From: Chamaecyparis obtusa
Lineage: Eukaryota > Streptophyta > Pinopsida > Cupressales > Cupressaceae
DNA length: 64,000 bases
NCBI GenBank assembly: GCA_027943335.1
Contig: BSBK01009269.1
Span: forward strand, 124,001-188,000
Direction of reading: 5' to 3'
Position numbers and translations under genes: made by a program. Shown in pieces: positions 24,036 through 34,334 of the stretch (position 1 is its first letter; every line of letters begins with the position of its first letter). Under the pieces are notes generated by a model. The model had not been told where the DNA came from, ran no database searches, and saw only the letters and a program-made list of their open reading frames with translations.

Positions 24036-25401
24036 TTAGGTGTAGAACCTCTTCAAATGAATGTTATTTATGGGTTCTTGTAACTCTTCACCATTACAAT
24101 CTGATAACTTATATGTTCCAGTTCCAAAGGATGACACTATCACAAATGGGCCTATCCAATTAGCTTCCCACTTTCCTTTCTTTTCCCTTTCAGCTTGATT
24201 TTTGGGATTTTCTCTTAATACCAAGTCTCCTACTTGAAAATTTATTGGTTTGATGTGTTTGTTGTAATTCCGTGAAATCCTATTTTGATAAACTCTTAAA
24301 TGCTCATAAGCTTGAGTCTGGTTTTCCTCTAACAATTCCAATTGTTGCAGTCTGGCAACCCTATAATCCTCATCAGTGATCAATCCTCTTAATGAAACCC
24401 GTAGAGATGGGATTTCAACTTCTAATGGTAGAACTGCTTCGGCTCCATAGACTAAAGAGAATGGGGTGGCTCCTATAGGTGTTCTGATACTAGTTCTGTA
24501 AGCCCATAGTGCAGGATTTTTGCACGTGCCAATCTCTTCCTGATTTGTTAACTGATCTTTTTAATATCTTGAGGATATTTTTGTTCGTTGCTTCAGCTTG
24601 GCCATTGCCTTGTGGATAATAAATGGATGACAAATGATGTGTAATGTGGAATGTCACGCAAAGTTCATCAATATCCTGATTTTTGAATTTTTTCCCATTA
24701 TCCGTGATAATGGCATGTGGAATACCATAGCGGCAAATTATGTGGTTCAATATGAACATTGAAATTTGTTTGCCGGTTGATGTTGTTAATGGAACTGCTT
24801 CCACCCATTTAGTGAAGTATTCTATTGCTGTGATGATATACTTGTGTCCGTTTGAAGATGGAGGATGTATGATTCCAATCAAGTCAAAACCCCATTGATA
24901 AAAAGGCCATGGTGTAATGAATGGGTGTAGTTCTTGAGCCGGTGCATGTATCATGTTACCGTGATATTGACATTTCCTGCATGTCTTCACAAATTGACAA
25001 GCATCATTTTCTAATGTTGTCCAAAAGTACCCTAAACGAAGGATTTTCTTAGCTAGATTAAGACCGCTTGAGTGTGACCCGCAAATGCCTTCGTGGACCT
25101 CGCATAAAGCTAACTTAGACTCTTCTTCCTCTAGACATCTAAGTAACATCCCATCAAGACCCTTACGATATAATGTGTCTGAAAGGATTAGGTAACGGGC
25201 GGCTTGGCGTATGAAGTTACATTTTTGGGCATGAGTTTGGTCTACGGGGAGTACTTGGTCTTTAAGGTAAGTATAGATGGGTCCATACCAAGGAGAGTCA
25301 TGTCCATGTAAAAGAGCAACAATTTGGGTGTCAGGAAGGTTGAATGCCGGTTTTACCAACTCTTCCACCAAGAACTCATACTTCTCATTTTGATCTAGTT
25401 T
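24036..25401 (-). pseudogene. E2 integrase
   Basis: Within the open frame at 24490-26181 the integrase follows the archaeal-type RNase H. The zinc-binding residues are His363, His370, Cys401 and Cys404. The catalytic triad is Asp433 (GFDLIG), Asp494 (TDNG) and Glu530 (QGNGQAE), with 35 residues between the last two. The frame is lost at about 24515, just before the conserved WAYRT region. The C-terminal domain continues in another frame at 24036-24383, ending HLKRFYT. One frameshift therefore separates an otherwise intact core from its DNA-binding tail. Confidence 0.9.
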
Positions 25402-25791
25402 TTGTAATAAGGAAGCCAAGGTAGCCATGGCATTTGCTGCTCTATTCTTTTCTCTTGGAATCTGTTCAAATGTGATCAAAGCAAAGTACTTCTTCCATCC
25501 ATCAATCAAGGTTTTATATTTCATCAATTTTATATCTTTGGTATTGTATTCATTATTAACCTGATTGATTATGAGTTGGGGATCCCCATACACTTGTAAT
25601 TCTGCAATATTCCATTCCAAAGCCATTTTGATGCCAATGACTAATGCCTCATATTCCGCTATGTTATTGGTGCACATAAATAAGAGTTTATAGGACTTTG
25701 GAATGGTGTACCCTTGAGGGGTAACCAATAATATACCTGCTCCAAAACCTTCTTGTGTATAAGATCCATCAAAATATAATTTCCATGTCTT
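25402..25791 (-). CDS. E2 archaeal-type RNase H
   Basis: Residues 131-260 of the open frame starting at 26181. The motifs are YFDGSYTQ (Asp138), NNIAEYEAL (Glu176), VYGDPQL (Asp200) and NRAANAM. The last has Asn250 where the fourth catalytic Asp is expected; E1 retains Asp there. This second RNase H marks the Tat lineage and sits between RT and integrase as expected. The segment is open, but the enzyme is probably weakened by the Asp-to-Asn change. Confidence 0.87.
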
Positions 25792-27197
25792 TGCTTCTAT
25801 GTTGACAATTGCTGCATCTGGAAATTCAATTTGAATGGTTTGTGTAGACTCCATTGGGTTATCTGCTAAGTGATCTGCTATCACTTGTCCTTTAATTTCT
25901 CTTCTATCAACATATTCAATGTCAAATTCACTTAGGATCATGACCCATTTTGCTATTCTACCTATTAAGGCAGTTTTACTTAGCAAGTATTTGAGAGGAT
26001 CAATCTTGGCAATTAATTTGATCTTATGCATCAACATATAATGTCTTAGTTTTTGAGATGCAAAGACCACTTCTAGACATGCTCTTTCCATGAATGAATA
26101 ATTTAGTTCACATTTTATTAAGGTTCTACTAAGATAGTAGATTGCCCTTTCTTTTCCTTGCTCATCTTCTTGTGCCAACAATATACCTAGAGACCTTTAT
26201 GTGGCTGATATGTATAACAATAGTTCTTTGCCCTTGATAGGTGACATAAGAATAGGTGGGTTTATCAAATAAGTCTTCAAAATAGCAAAGGCCTTATCAC
26301 ATTCTTCATCCCACATAAATGTAGTGTCCTTGTGTAGCAATCTGGTGAAGGAGTGACACTTTTCTGCTAATTGAGATATAAATCTCCTTATTGATTGAAT
26401 CTTTCCTTGTAGTGACCTCATTTGGCTAATGTTTCTTGGAATCTCCATCTCTAGAATGGCTTGTACTTTTTTAGGATAAACTTCAATTCCTTTTGCTGAC
26501 ACTATATAACCCAATAGCTTGCCGGATTGGACACCAAAGGCACACTTCTTTGGGTTTAATCTAACTTTGAATTGTTCTAACCGAATGAATATTTTTCTTA
26601 GGATTTGTAAATGTTCTCTTTTGTGGGACTTTGCTAGAATGTCATCCACATAATCTTCTAAGAAAGTGTGCATCATGTCGTGGAAAATAGTTGTCATGGC
26701 CCTTTGATATGTAGCTCCAACGTTTTTAAGACCGAAGGGCATGACATTCCAACAAAAAGTACCCCAAGGGCAAGTAAATGTTGTCTTTTCTTGGTCTTCG
26801 AGAGAAATCTTTATTTGATTGTAGCCACTAAATCCATCATTAATGAGTACATTGCGTGACCTGCTATCAGATCCACTATGGTATCTATGCTTGGCAATGG
26901 GAAGTCATCTTTGGGACATGCAAGATTTAAATCTCTGAAATCCATACACACACGGATAGATTTATCATGCTTAGTAACTGGCACAATGTTAGAGATCCAA
27001 TCAGCATATGCTATTGTTCTTATGAACCCCACCTTTAACAATTTTTCCAATTCTGCCTTGACTAGGAGAGCCACATGTGGGTGCATTTTCCTTAGTTTTT
27101 GCTTCACAGGTTTAACTCCGGGTCTAACATTCAAATGGTGCATTATGAAATCAGGATCCAGTCCGGGCATGTCAGCATATGACCATGCAAAATTCAC
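25792..27197 (-). pseudogene. E2 reverse transcriptase with degenerate RNase H
   Basis: The N-terminal part (26811-27197) includes KQKLRKMHPHVALLVK and MDFRDLNLACPKDDFPLPSID. A frameshift near 26860 precedes DGFSGYNQIK. The second part (26197-26742) opens MPFGLKNVGATYQ and carries the catalytic LEDYVDDILAKS. A stop at about 26197 interrupts the degenerate RNase H just before GILLAQED (the tail continues in 26181 onward). The polymerase motifs are present and only these two lesions are obvious. It makes cDNA from the element RNA. Confidence 0.9.
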
Positions 27198-27312
27198 TTG
27201 TTGTTCTTGGAAGAATTTGATAAAGTCCTCTCTTTCAAAGATGTAAGTGATGTAGCCAAGTGTATGAACTTTGGATCTACTTCCGTACCAATGTTAACTT
27301 TTTCTGTTGGTT

Positions 27313-28590
27313 CTATAAGATTAGATGACCTTTCTTCCTCATGTTCGGGCAAAGTATCCAATCTCTCTTCCTTCGGTTCACAGTTGGGTTTTCACCAAAA
27401 GAAACATCTTTTATTTTCATTGTTTTTGGTTCTAATGGTGCCACAGTTGGGTTTTCACCAATAGAACTTCTCATTTTTTTATTTTTTTTCATTTTTTTCT
27501 TTTGACTAAGAGATTGGACCCTTGTTGTTGTCATTATGTCTGCATTGAGTTCATTGGTGAAAGAGGGTTCAACCGCATTGAGGTATTGGTTTGTTGCTTG
27601 GTCATTTGGGAAGTAAAGTAAGTCATTTGGTTTGGTTTGATCCCAATCAATGAGGTCTGGGTGCATCAAAATTAAGGAATTATTGGGTAAGGTATCATCA
27701 ATAGGATTTATGGACATGACTTCATTTGAGGGTTCATACATTGTATCGTTTAGATCTATGATGTGTGCTTCCTCAAGATGATCCATGGAAGTAGGGTCAA
27801 AGTCCCCTTCGCTCGAATCCTCATCAACCTCTACAGGAAACAATATGGGAAAAGCCACAAGCGGGTTAAAACTAACATTTGAATTTCCCTCCTCTGAAGG
27901 TGTCCAAAATGTTTCTATCCATGCTCCACTATTAGATGCTTGTTCTATATTAGGCCTTTGAATAGGAGGTTCTTCATTAATTGGAGCTTCTTGTTTTGGG
28001 ATTTTTGCATAAGTATGTATAGCAATGACTTCTTTATCTTGACATGAATCCTCTGATAAAGTATCCCATTCATAATCTTGAGAGTCATCACTATCTCCTT
28101 TGGATTCTAATGCATTTTTTTGAGGATGAAAATCATGCATTGGACTTGAACTTTCTCCTTTGTATTGGAAACCTACTCCAGATTTTTCATGACTTTCCCT
28201 CCAAATAGGTTCAATAGGTTCTAATAACCCTCTATTTCTTTGGCCTAAGGGTCCTCTTCCTTTGTATCCCATCTTTTGTATAATATCAAATCCTTTCCCA
28301 TATTGTTCGGTTTGTCTATTGACATGCTGAATTCTTTCCATGGGAGTGTCTGAGGTATCATCTTCATCATGATAAAGCCATTGAAGGACTTCATCTTCTT
28401 CCTTATCCCATGTTGCTTTGCTATCTTCCCTCACAAAATAAGAATTATACTTATGTGGAAGATGCTCTTTTGATGGTTTACCATGTGATTTGGGAGATAT
28501 GGGCATGTCAAATAGAGAAACTGAATATTCTCCTACTCCTTTTGAACTAATCTTGCATTGTTTGTCAAATTTGTTCATCATCTCACTCAT
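27313..28590 (-). CDS. E2 G-patch-containing linker protein segment
   Basis: 425 codons are in the same frame as gag-pro and separated from it by one TAA (about 28603-28605). A G-patch-like run lies at residues 97-125 (YGKGFDIIQKMGYKGRGPLG). A long acidic region follows (DSQDYEWDTLSEDS; LEEAHIIDLNDTMYEPSNE). E1 has the same order at 6920-7909. G-patch segments between protease and RT are known in some plant gypsy elements; the role is unproven. The end near 27313 is out of frame with RT, so a frame change follows. Confidence 0.8.
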   Translation of the reverse strand: MSEMMNKFDKQCKISSKGVGEYSVSLFDMPISPKSHGKPSKEHLPHKYNSYFVREDSKATWDKEEDEVLQWLYHDEDDTSDTPMERIQHVNRQTEQYGKGFDIIQKMGYKGRGPLGQRNRGLLEPIEPIWRESHEKSGVGFQYKGESSSPMHDFHPQKNALESKGDSDDSQDYEWDTLSEDSCQDKEVIAIHTYAKIPKQEAPINEEPPIQRPNIEQASNSGAWIETFWTPSEEGNSNVSFNPLVAFPILFPVEVDEDSSEGDFDPTSMDHLEEAHIIDLNDTMYEPSNEVMSINPIDDTLPNNSLILMHPDLIDWDQTKPNDLLYFPNDQATNQYLNAVEPSFTNELNADIMTTTRVQSLSQKKKMKKNKKMRSSIGENPTVAPLEPKTMKIKDVSFGENPTVNRRKRDWILCPNMRKKGHLIL

Positions 28591-28605
28591 GTGTTGGTAA
28601 TGATC

Positions 28606-31350
28606 TTATTTAGCTTGTTCCTTTTCCTCTTTCATAGGTTTGTAGATCGTTGTCTCTAAATATGGACTTTCCATTACATTTGGACCCTCGTAGCTCACTT
28701 TTTCCTTGCCCTTAGTTGATGTAGTTGAGCTAGCTTGAAGAGGATTTTGTGTATCTTCATTGGTGATTCTTGGAATAATTCCTTCATGATTATGTGGAAT
28801 GTATAATTCATGCAAGGGTTTGAGTGCATTACAATATTGGAATGGATTTGAGTCTCCTCCAACCATGATTTCTTCACCCATGTATGGAAACTTGATGCAT
28901 TGGTGGTATGTGGATGGGAGGGCTTGCATCTCATGAATCCATGGTCTTCCCAATAAGATGTTATAAGTTAATTTCATGTCCAACACTTGACACTTGGTTT
29001 CCTTCTTGACTAGTCCCACTTGGATGGGCAATACAATCATGCCTTTAGAAGCTCTTTCAGCTTCATCGTAAGCTTTTATGGTGATTTTCTTTGTAGGGTC
29101 AATGCAAGACTCAGATAAACCTAAGGATTTTACAAGACTTAATGTGCAAATGTTAAGACCAGCCCCTCCATCAATAAGGGCTCTTTTGACTCTATGCCTT
29201 TCGATCAAAACCTCTATATGTAATGGAAAATTTTGAGGATGAGTTATAGACATGTCGTCTTGATCAGAAAATGAAAGACAATGAGGAGCCACGAGATGTC
29301 CTACCATATTTTGAAACTTTTCTTCCCCTAAGGTAGTAGAAACATGTGTCTCTTCTAAAGCTTTTTCTAAAATCTCTTTATGATTCGGTGACAACTTCAA
29401 TAACTCTAAGATTGAGATTTGTGCTGGAGTACATTGCAATTGATCCACCAAACTATAAGGCCTTGCTGTTGTAGGAGGTTGTTTGACCATAATGTTGGAT
29501 TGTGGGATATTGGTGCTTTGAGGGACTATCCCTTGTAAAGTCATTCTAGAATTCCGCCCTCTTGTAATGACATTTGTTGCTTCCTTTTGAGATTGTTCAT
29601 TAATTATTATAGCATTAACAATATGATCATATGATGGCGCAAAGTTGAGATTATTGGCACTTTGTTTCTTGCCATTTGATGACTCACCTTTATCATGTTT
29701 GTAAAAAGGTTGTTTGAAGGCCGTATGATCTTCATTATTTTGGGGTCCATCAACGGTGATTATGTTATTATCTATCAAGTCTTGCACCACATTCTTTAAT
29801 TGTAGACATTCATTTGTAGTGTGTCCCCGAATTCTATGATATTCACAATGATTCTTAGCATCCCACCAGCCCAGCTTGTTGTCTGGTTCATAAGGCTTAA
29901 TAGTAGGTAATGTAATAACATTGTTAGCCATGAGAGCCTTTAATGCAGTTTCAAGTGATTCTCCCAAGGGTGTAAAGTGTCTTGAAGGAGTGGGCTTCAA
30001 ATACTTATCATGCTTGCTATTTCGATCCTTGTTTCCTTGATTATTCTTGTTGGCATTGTTGTTATTGTTGGAAGGTGCATTATATGCTTGATTAGTATTG
30101 TTCACTTGATTAGGTGTCTTTATAAGGGCAAATGGAATCACCTTCAAGTTGCTGGATTCCACCACACCATCATTAACAATGCCCTTGTTGTTATTTTTTG
30201 CAGCATAATGGCTATTGTTATTGTACCAACCTTTATTTTGATTGTTGTTATTGTTGGTATTGTTGTTGTTGGAGTTAGAGTTGTTCTTATTTTCCTTGTA
30301 CAATTTCAGCTCTCCACTCTTAATCAACACTTCTTCCGTTGTAACTCCATTATCAATCAAATCTTGGAAGGTTTTAGGACATTGCATCCTTAGTCTATAA
30401 TTTAATTCGCTGCTTAAACCATTAATAAAGATATCCATTTTCTCTTTTTCCGGTACACTTCTTGGATATCTAGCAAATGCAGTCCTCCATCTTTGCAAGA
30501 ATGTGAGGAAGGCTTCTCCATCTTGTTGCTTCGTGTTACATAATGTTATCATTGTGACCTCATGTTTGATGTTATAGGAGTAATGAGTCATGAATTTAGA
30601 AGCTAATTCTTCAAAGGTTTTGATGTCGGATGGTAGTTTTGAAAACCAATCCATGGCCATTCCTCCCAAGCTTCTTGGGAATAGTCTCATTAAATAGGTT
30701 GTATCATGCATGAATTGAAGACTCAATGCACAAAACCCCCGAAGATGATCATGTGGGTCAGATGTTCCTTCATACCTATCATACTTAGGAAATGTTACAT
30801 TAATGGGAAAAGGCACCATGACCAAACTCTTATCGAATGGAAAAGGACATAATGTTTCAATAGAGAAAGGCTTAGGAGCCCCGTTTTGTTTCAACCTATC
30901 GATTTCCATTTGTAATGCCTTGAATTGTTCCCTTATTGCTTTCATAGGGTCTTCTACTTCCTTGGGCTTTAGTTGTTCTATGTCAAAATCTTTAGGTAGC
31001 TTTACTCCCATTTGTATCAAGTCCATGAAGTATTTTTCTTTATCCATAAGCATGGTCTTTTTCATTAGTTCTATGAAATAAGGACATTGTCTTGCCTCTA
31101 ACACCTTTTCATTCGTAGCTTCTTCCGCAGTTGGGGGTAGGTTTGTATTATGAAGAGGAGGTAAGTTGTTGCCTTGTGAATTTGCTTCTTGGAAATTAGG
31201 ATCTCTTCCTCCATTATTAGAATTTTCTTGATTGTTGTTAGGACCCATACCCCCATTCATGTTGTTTCCTTGGTTGTTAGGATCAGTATTTCCTAGGGTG
31301 CCGCTAAACATCTTGTTAGTGTCCTTTGCCTTAGCAGGTTTTTCAATCAC
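28606..31350 (-). CDS. E2 gag-zinc knuckle-protease polyprotein
   Basis: 914 open codons. Residues 1-80 are Asn/Gly-rich. The gag core is at about 180-350 (FPRSLGGMAMDWFSKLP, FLTFLQRWRTAFARYP). An Asn-rich spacer follows at about 350-470. The zinc-knuckle-like CEYHRIRGHTTNEC is at about 502-515. The aspartic protease LIDGGAGLNICTL is at about 725-737, and NILLGRPWIHEM at about 797-808. Gag forms the particle and the protease cuts the polyprotein. The frame starts at a GTG and an in-frame stop lies a short way upstream. The original start was therefore probably upstream in a neighbouring frame (the ATG at 31404-31406), now shifted. This is the best preserved gene in the window. Confidence 0.93.
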   Translation of the reverse strand: MIEKPAKAKDTNKMFSGTLGNTDPNNQGNNMNGGMGPNNNQENSNNGGRDPNFQEANSQGNNLPPLHNTNLPPTAEEATNEKVLEARQCPYFIELMKKTMLMDKEKYFMDLIQMGVKLPKDFDIEQLKPKEVEDPMKAIREQFKALQMEIDRLKQNGAPKPFSIETLCPFPFDKSLVMVPFPINVTFPKYDRYEGTSDPHDHLRGFCALSLQFMHDTTYLMRLFPRSLGGMAMDWFSKLPSDIKTFEELASKFMTHYSYNIKHEVTMITLCNTKQQDGEAFLTFLQRWRTAFARYPRSVPEKEKMDIFINGLSSELNYRLRMQCPKTFQDLIDNGVTTEEVLIKSGELKLYKENKNNSNSNNNNTNNNNNQNKGWYNNNSHYAAKNNNKGIVNDGVVESSNLKVIPFALIKTPNQVNNTNQAYNAPSNNNNNANKNNQGNKDRNSKHDKYLKPTPSRHFTPLGESLETALKALMANNVITLPTIKPYEPDNKLGWWDAKNHCEYHRIRGHTTNECLQLKNVVQDLIDNNIITVDGPQNNEDHTAFKQPFYKHDKGESSNGKKQSANNLNFAPSYDHIVNAIIINEQSQKEATNVITRGRNSRMTLQGIVPQSTNIPQSNIMVKQPPTTARPYSLVDQLQCTPAQISILELLKLSPNHKEILEKALEETHVSTTLGEEKFQNMVGHLVAPHCLSFSDQDDMSITHPQNFPLHIEVLIERHRVKRALIDGGAGLNICTLSLVKSLGLSESCIDPTKKITIKAYDEAERASKGMIVLPIQVGLVKKETKCQVLDMKLTYNILLGRPWIHEMQALPSTYHQCIKFPYMGEEIMVGGDSNPFQYCNALKPLHELYIPHNHEGIIPRITNEDTQNPLQASSTTSTKGKEKVSYEGPNVMESPYLETTIYKPMKEEKEQAK

Positions 31351-32547
31351 TTGTGAAGTAATGAAAGTGTCCCCCGGAAATGGGAGCTCTTCTCATTTGT
31401 AGGTCTCGTCTGTTTGTAATGTTTTCTTTATAGAGTGTGATCTTGTAAGAACAGGCATGAACAAACTTTAAGGGTATGTTGACTTCTTCTTTTGATAATC
31501 TGGTTTTTGGAATAAGGTAAAAGTTTTTGATCAATTTTAAATGGTTTAAAATCTTAATGATGTTTTGATCAATAACTTTGGAATATCTTGTTTGAAAATA
31601 TAAAAACAATCTCAACACACACATCAATTTGGTACCATATCCCTAGAATGCTCTAATGTGTGTATTTTTGAACATTTTCACAGGTTGAAACACAAGAATA
31701 GCTTCCACGCAATCTACCTAGCACATAATTGGTTCGTAAACATGGCTCTAATAGGTAGTTTTGCTATTATACCATTATGTAGTAAGTTTTCCGTTCAAAA
31801 TGGATCTTAGCCGTTCATCCCCTAAGTATGTTAAGGGGCTTCCCACACGCACCGAAGCACGATTTTGTGCAATCCGTTAAGACTACTAGAGGAAGTTTGA
31901 AAGAGCTAAAATCCTTTTGTCGTGCACCCCATTAAGGATACACGTGTTTCTTTTTATAGTGGGTCGGATTCTTGCGGCAAAAGCAAGTGTATCCCAATTT
32001 GGGCTATCCCTCTCACCGGCCCTTTTAAGGCAATCTCGGGAGGCGAGCCCACTAAATTTTAAACATGTTCATTTGAAAGCATGAAAAGTGGATTTGGTAG
32101 AGCAAGTTTGGGAATTTGATTCACTCAAAGAGTGAAGAGCATATCCCTATTGGTTTTCCCTTATCCCAAACACTCACAATCAATTTGGTTCTTTTTCAAC
32201 CCCGTGACAAAGGGGTTCTTAGAATTGAAATGTTTGTTCTTTTCCTTTTATGATTAAACTATGTTTTGAACTTTGAAAATGCCACAATTTAAGGGAAGTT
32301 TGCAAGCTTGATGAGAGAAATACCTCAAACGATGCTAGCAAAGGCTAGGCACATTTTTAAGTAGTAGATTTTCTCATTTTCTCTCCAAATCCTTCCCTTA
32401 CCTTAGTGAAATGTTCCCTCCACCAGCAGATTAGTCAGCACAAACAAACAAAGTGAGGAGAAACCAAAATCAAAGCTTAGAATGCTACAATTTCGATTAT
32501 GCTTTTTATTCCTTCTTTTACTTCAATATTTGCAAAATTTTACAAAC
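31351..32547 (-). other. E2 leader between small ORF and gag
   Basis: No gene is supported. A stretch of about 650 bases (31680-32330) is strongly similar to E1 35950-36720, including TTTTGTGCAATCCGT and AAAATCCTTTTGTC. A small hairpin-like CCCCTAAGTATGTTAAGGGG (31818-31837) recurs as CCCCAAGTATGTGAAGGGG in E1. It may be packaging or splicing signal sequence (inference). Confidence 0.6.
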
Positions 32548-32763
32548 TTAGGGACTAAACTCCCAATTTAATGATACGTATTTCTGTTTGTAAGCATTTA
32601 CAATAGCAATGTATTTAGCATATACCTCTACATCCCTTTCTAAGTCATTGTTGAGAACAAAGGTGGTGTGTATCTGATTTTCCTTTCTTATCCTCTTAGC
32701 GATCAATTTCTCCTTCAAGTTATGCCTTCTCTCTGGTTTTTGAACTTTCTTATGACAGACCAT
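32548..32763 (-). CDS. Leader ORF of E2: conserved 71-residue basic protein, unknown function
   Basis: An ATG-started frame of 71 codons ends in TAA, between the primer site and gag and on the same strand as gag-pol. It begins MVCHKKVQKPERR and ends AYKQKYVSLNWEFSP. E1 36954-37169 has a frame of exactly the same length at the same place, 34 of 71 residues identical by hand alignment and no gaps. The end SLNW-x-FSP plus stop is shared. It is rich in Lys/Arg and lacks a signal or membrane segment. No known domain is recognised. It could be a small nucleic-acid-binding protein, or a first coding exon joined to gag by splicing. Extra ORFs before gag are known in Ogre elements, but I cannot link this one to them. 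Confidence 0.65.
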   Translation of the reverse strand: MVCHKKVQKPERRHNLKEKLIAKRIRKENQIHTTFVLNNDLERDVEVYAKYIAIVNAYKQKYVSLNWEFSP

Positions 32764-32839
32764 ACTCCTGAGATAGAAAAAAAAAAGGACGTGAAGTCAG
32801 AATACAGTCATTATTTTAACACTTTTGATAAAATATAAA

Positions 32840-33380
32840 AGTACAGCCACGCGACATTGTCCAGACTATACGCAAGATCTAATTTGATAAAGGCGTGATT
32901 ACTTTAACTGCGAGCGTCACCTTGCGGGGCTCAAGCGAGATCAAAATAACCAGGAGCGATATCAAATTTTATCTACGCGTGAAATCTTTACCAGACACGA
33001 CAAACTGATGCTATAAAAGCAATATCTAATTTATCAAAGGTGACATTTCAAATGACAAAAGCGAGAAATTAAATCAATAAGGTAGAGTAATCCCTTCACA
33101 CCAGACGTAAAATGACTTCCTGAAAGTGACTTTTCAATTGATGTCTACGACATTTAAATGACTAGATGCATGGTATCTTTATCACAAATGTGACAACTTA
33201 ATAACCAGAAGCGTGATTTTATTTCTGTAATGCGTTATTTCTCTGTTTGGTAGCGTGAATCTGTAGGTGAATCCGCGTAAAAGTTCAGACTCAGGGCGTC
33301 ATTTTATTCTCTGTAGGTGACATTTCTTTGCTAAAGGCGAGATCTCTTTATCTGTCGGCGTGATTTCTTCTCTGTGATCT
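32840..33380. repeat. E2 leader motif array (GGCGTGAT / GTGACAT words)
   Basis: Degenerate words containing GCG or GTGACA (GGCGTGATT, GCGACATT, GTGACATTT, GGCGAGATC) recur every 20-40 bases beside the primer site. Compare the array in the PMD intron at 18290-18690. Confidence 0.6.
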
Positions 33381-33460
33381 GCAGACAACGAGCAAAAATA
33401 TACAATTTCTAGCCTAAATTTAGCAAAAATGTGAAAATAATGATGAATTTGAGGCCTAGA

Positions 33461-33478
33461 GCCCCACGGTGGGCGCCA
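33461..33478 (-). other. E2 primer binding site
   Basis: In the element's sense it reads TGGCGCCCACCGTGGGGC, two bases inside the 5' LTR. E1 has the same site with one transition (37690-37707). It starts TGGCGCC as in many plant gypsy elements; I do not assign the tRNA. Confidence 0.85.
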
Positions 33479-33480
33479 TT

Positions 33481-34334
33481 TGTGTGTGAGTGATTTACAC
33501 CTTCATGAAATAACAAGATTTAAAGAGAATTACACTATTCAAAGCAAACTAATCTAAATAATGCACAATTAATCTAAATATCTCATGGATCTCTAAAATA
33601 AAGTGGTAAATGAGGCTCTCAGCTATGATCCTCACTAGTGACACTCTAAAGATGAGAATTAAGCTATATGATATGCAAATTTAGATCTATTCTATCAAAT
33701 TCTAGCTCTATTTGATGAACAATCTACTATGATCAAAGCAATTTAAGCTAATTAGCAATGAAAAATGATAAGTGAGTGATGTGGATGCAAATTGCAAGAG
33801 CTTTGCTGCAATTCAAAGATATGGAGTGGATCCTTAATGCCTCAAAATGCTTTCAATATATAAGATTTTCCCAAGGGTAGGGGTTAGAGTGAGATAACCA
33901 TGGTTATGCTTGGGTAAGGTCCATTGGCTTTGCTTTGTCCATAAATGGGGGGACAAGGAGGGGACAATCATTTAAATGGTTTCAAAAGGCTGGACCATTT
34001 CAACAAAAGTGAGTGATTTGTGTCCATTTTGTCTCCTTTTTGCTTTGTTGAGGGAAATTAGTATTTATTAATTAATTAAAGTAATTAAATTTAGCCATGA
34101 AGGGTAAGAGGTTCATTTTGATTTTTGCTTTCAACAACTATGTCATTAATTGAATTTAATCAATTTCGTAGTGTTTTTCCCCTTTTCAAGCTTTATTTAA
34201 TCATTTAATCATTTAATTGAATTTTCCTTTGATTTGAATTGCCTTTGTTCCATTTATTGATTTTTCGTGCTATTTGATGATTTGATTGCACCTTTTGATT
34301 GATTTAAGCCTTTTGCCAATTTTCCGTGTCTACA
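33481..34334 (-). repeat. E2 5' LTR
   Basis: Same length as the left LTR (854 bases). I noticed about seven differences, for example GCGAG/GTGAG near the start and GCTTTATCC/GCTTTGTCC. The TATA-like CTTATATA is at 33857-33864 (minus). Confidence 0.95.

Larger units (their letters stand above)
16646..34334 (-). mobile_element. E2: near-complete Tat-lineage Ty3/gypsy retrotransposon with antisense PMD gene
   Basis: It is 17,689 bases long, bounded by 854-base LTRs (16646-17499, 33481-34334) and a CCAAG duplication (16641-16645, 34335-34339). Minus-strand order is 5' LTR, primer site, leader ORF, gag-zinc knuckle-protease, G-patch, RT, archaeal-type RNase H, integrase, a non-coding region, the plus-strand PMD gene, polypurine tract and 3' LTR. 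The LTRs are the same length with about seven differences by eye, so it is the youngest large insertion here. Gag-pro is one open frame, while pol has a few frameshifts and stops. A copia solo LTR sits in its PMD gene. Confidence 0.96.

Noticed and set aside
23365..24039. Short frames on both strands
   Set aside because: They fall in the non-coding post-pol region and the T-rich motif repeats and are not conserved in E1 or E3.
30010..30393. Plus-strand Ile/Val-rich frame resembling a membrane protein
   Set aside because: Antisense of the Asn-rich gag spacer (AAT/AAC codons read as ATT/GTT); no other evidence.
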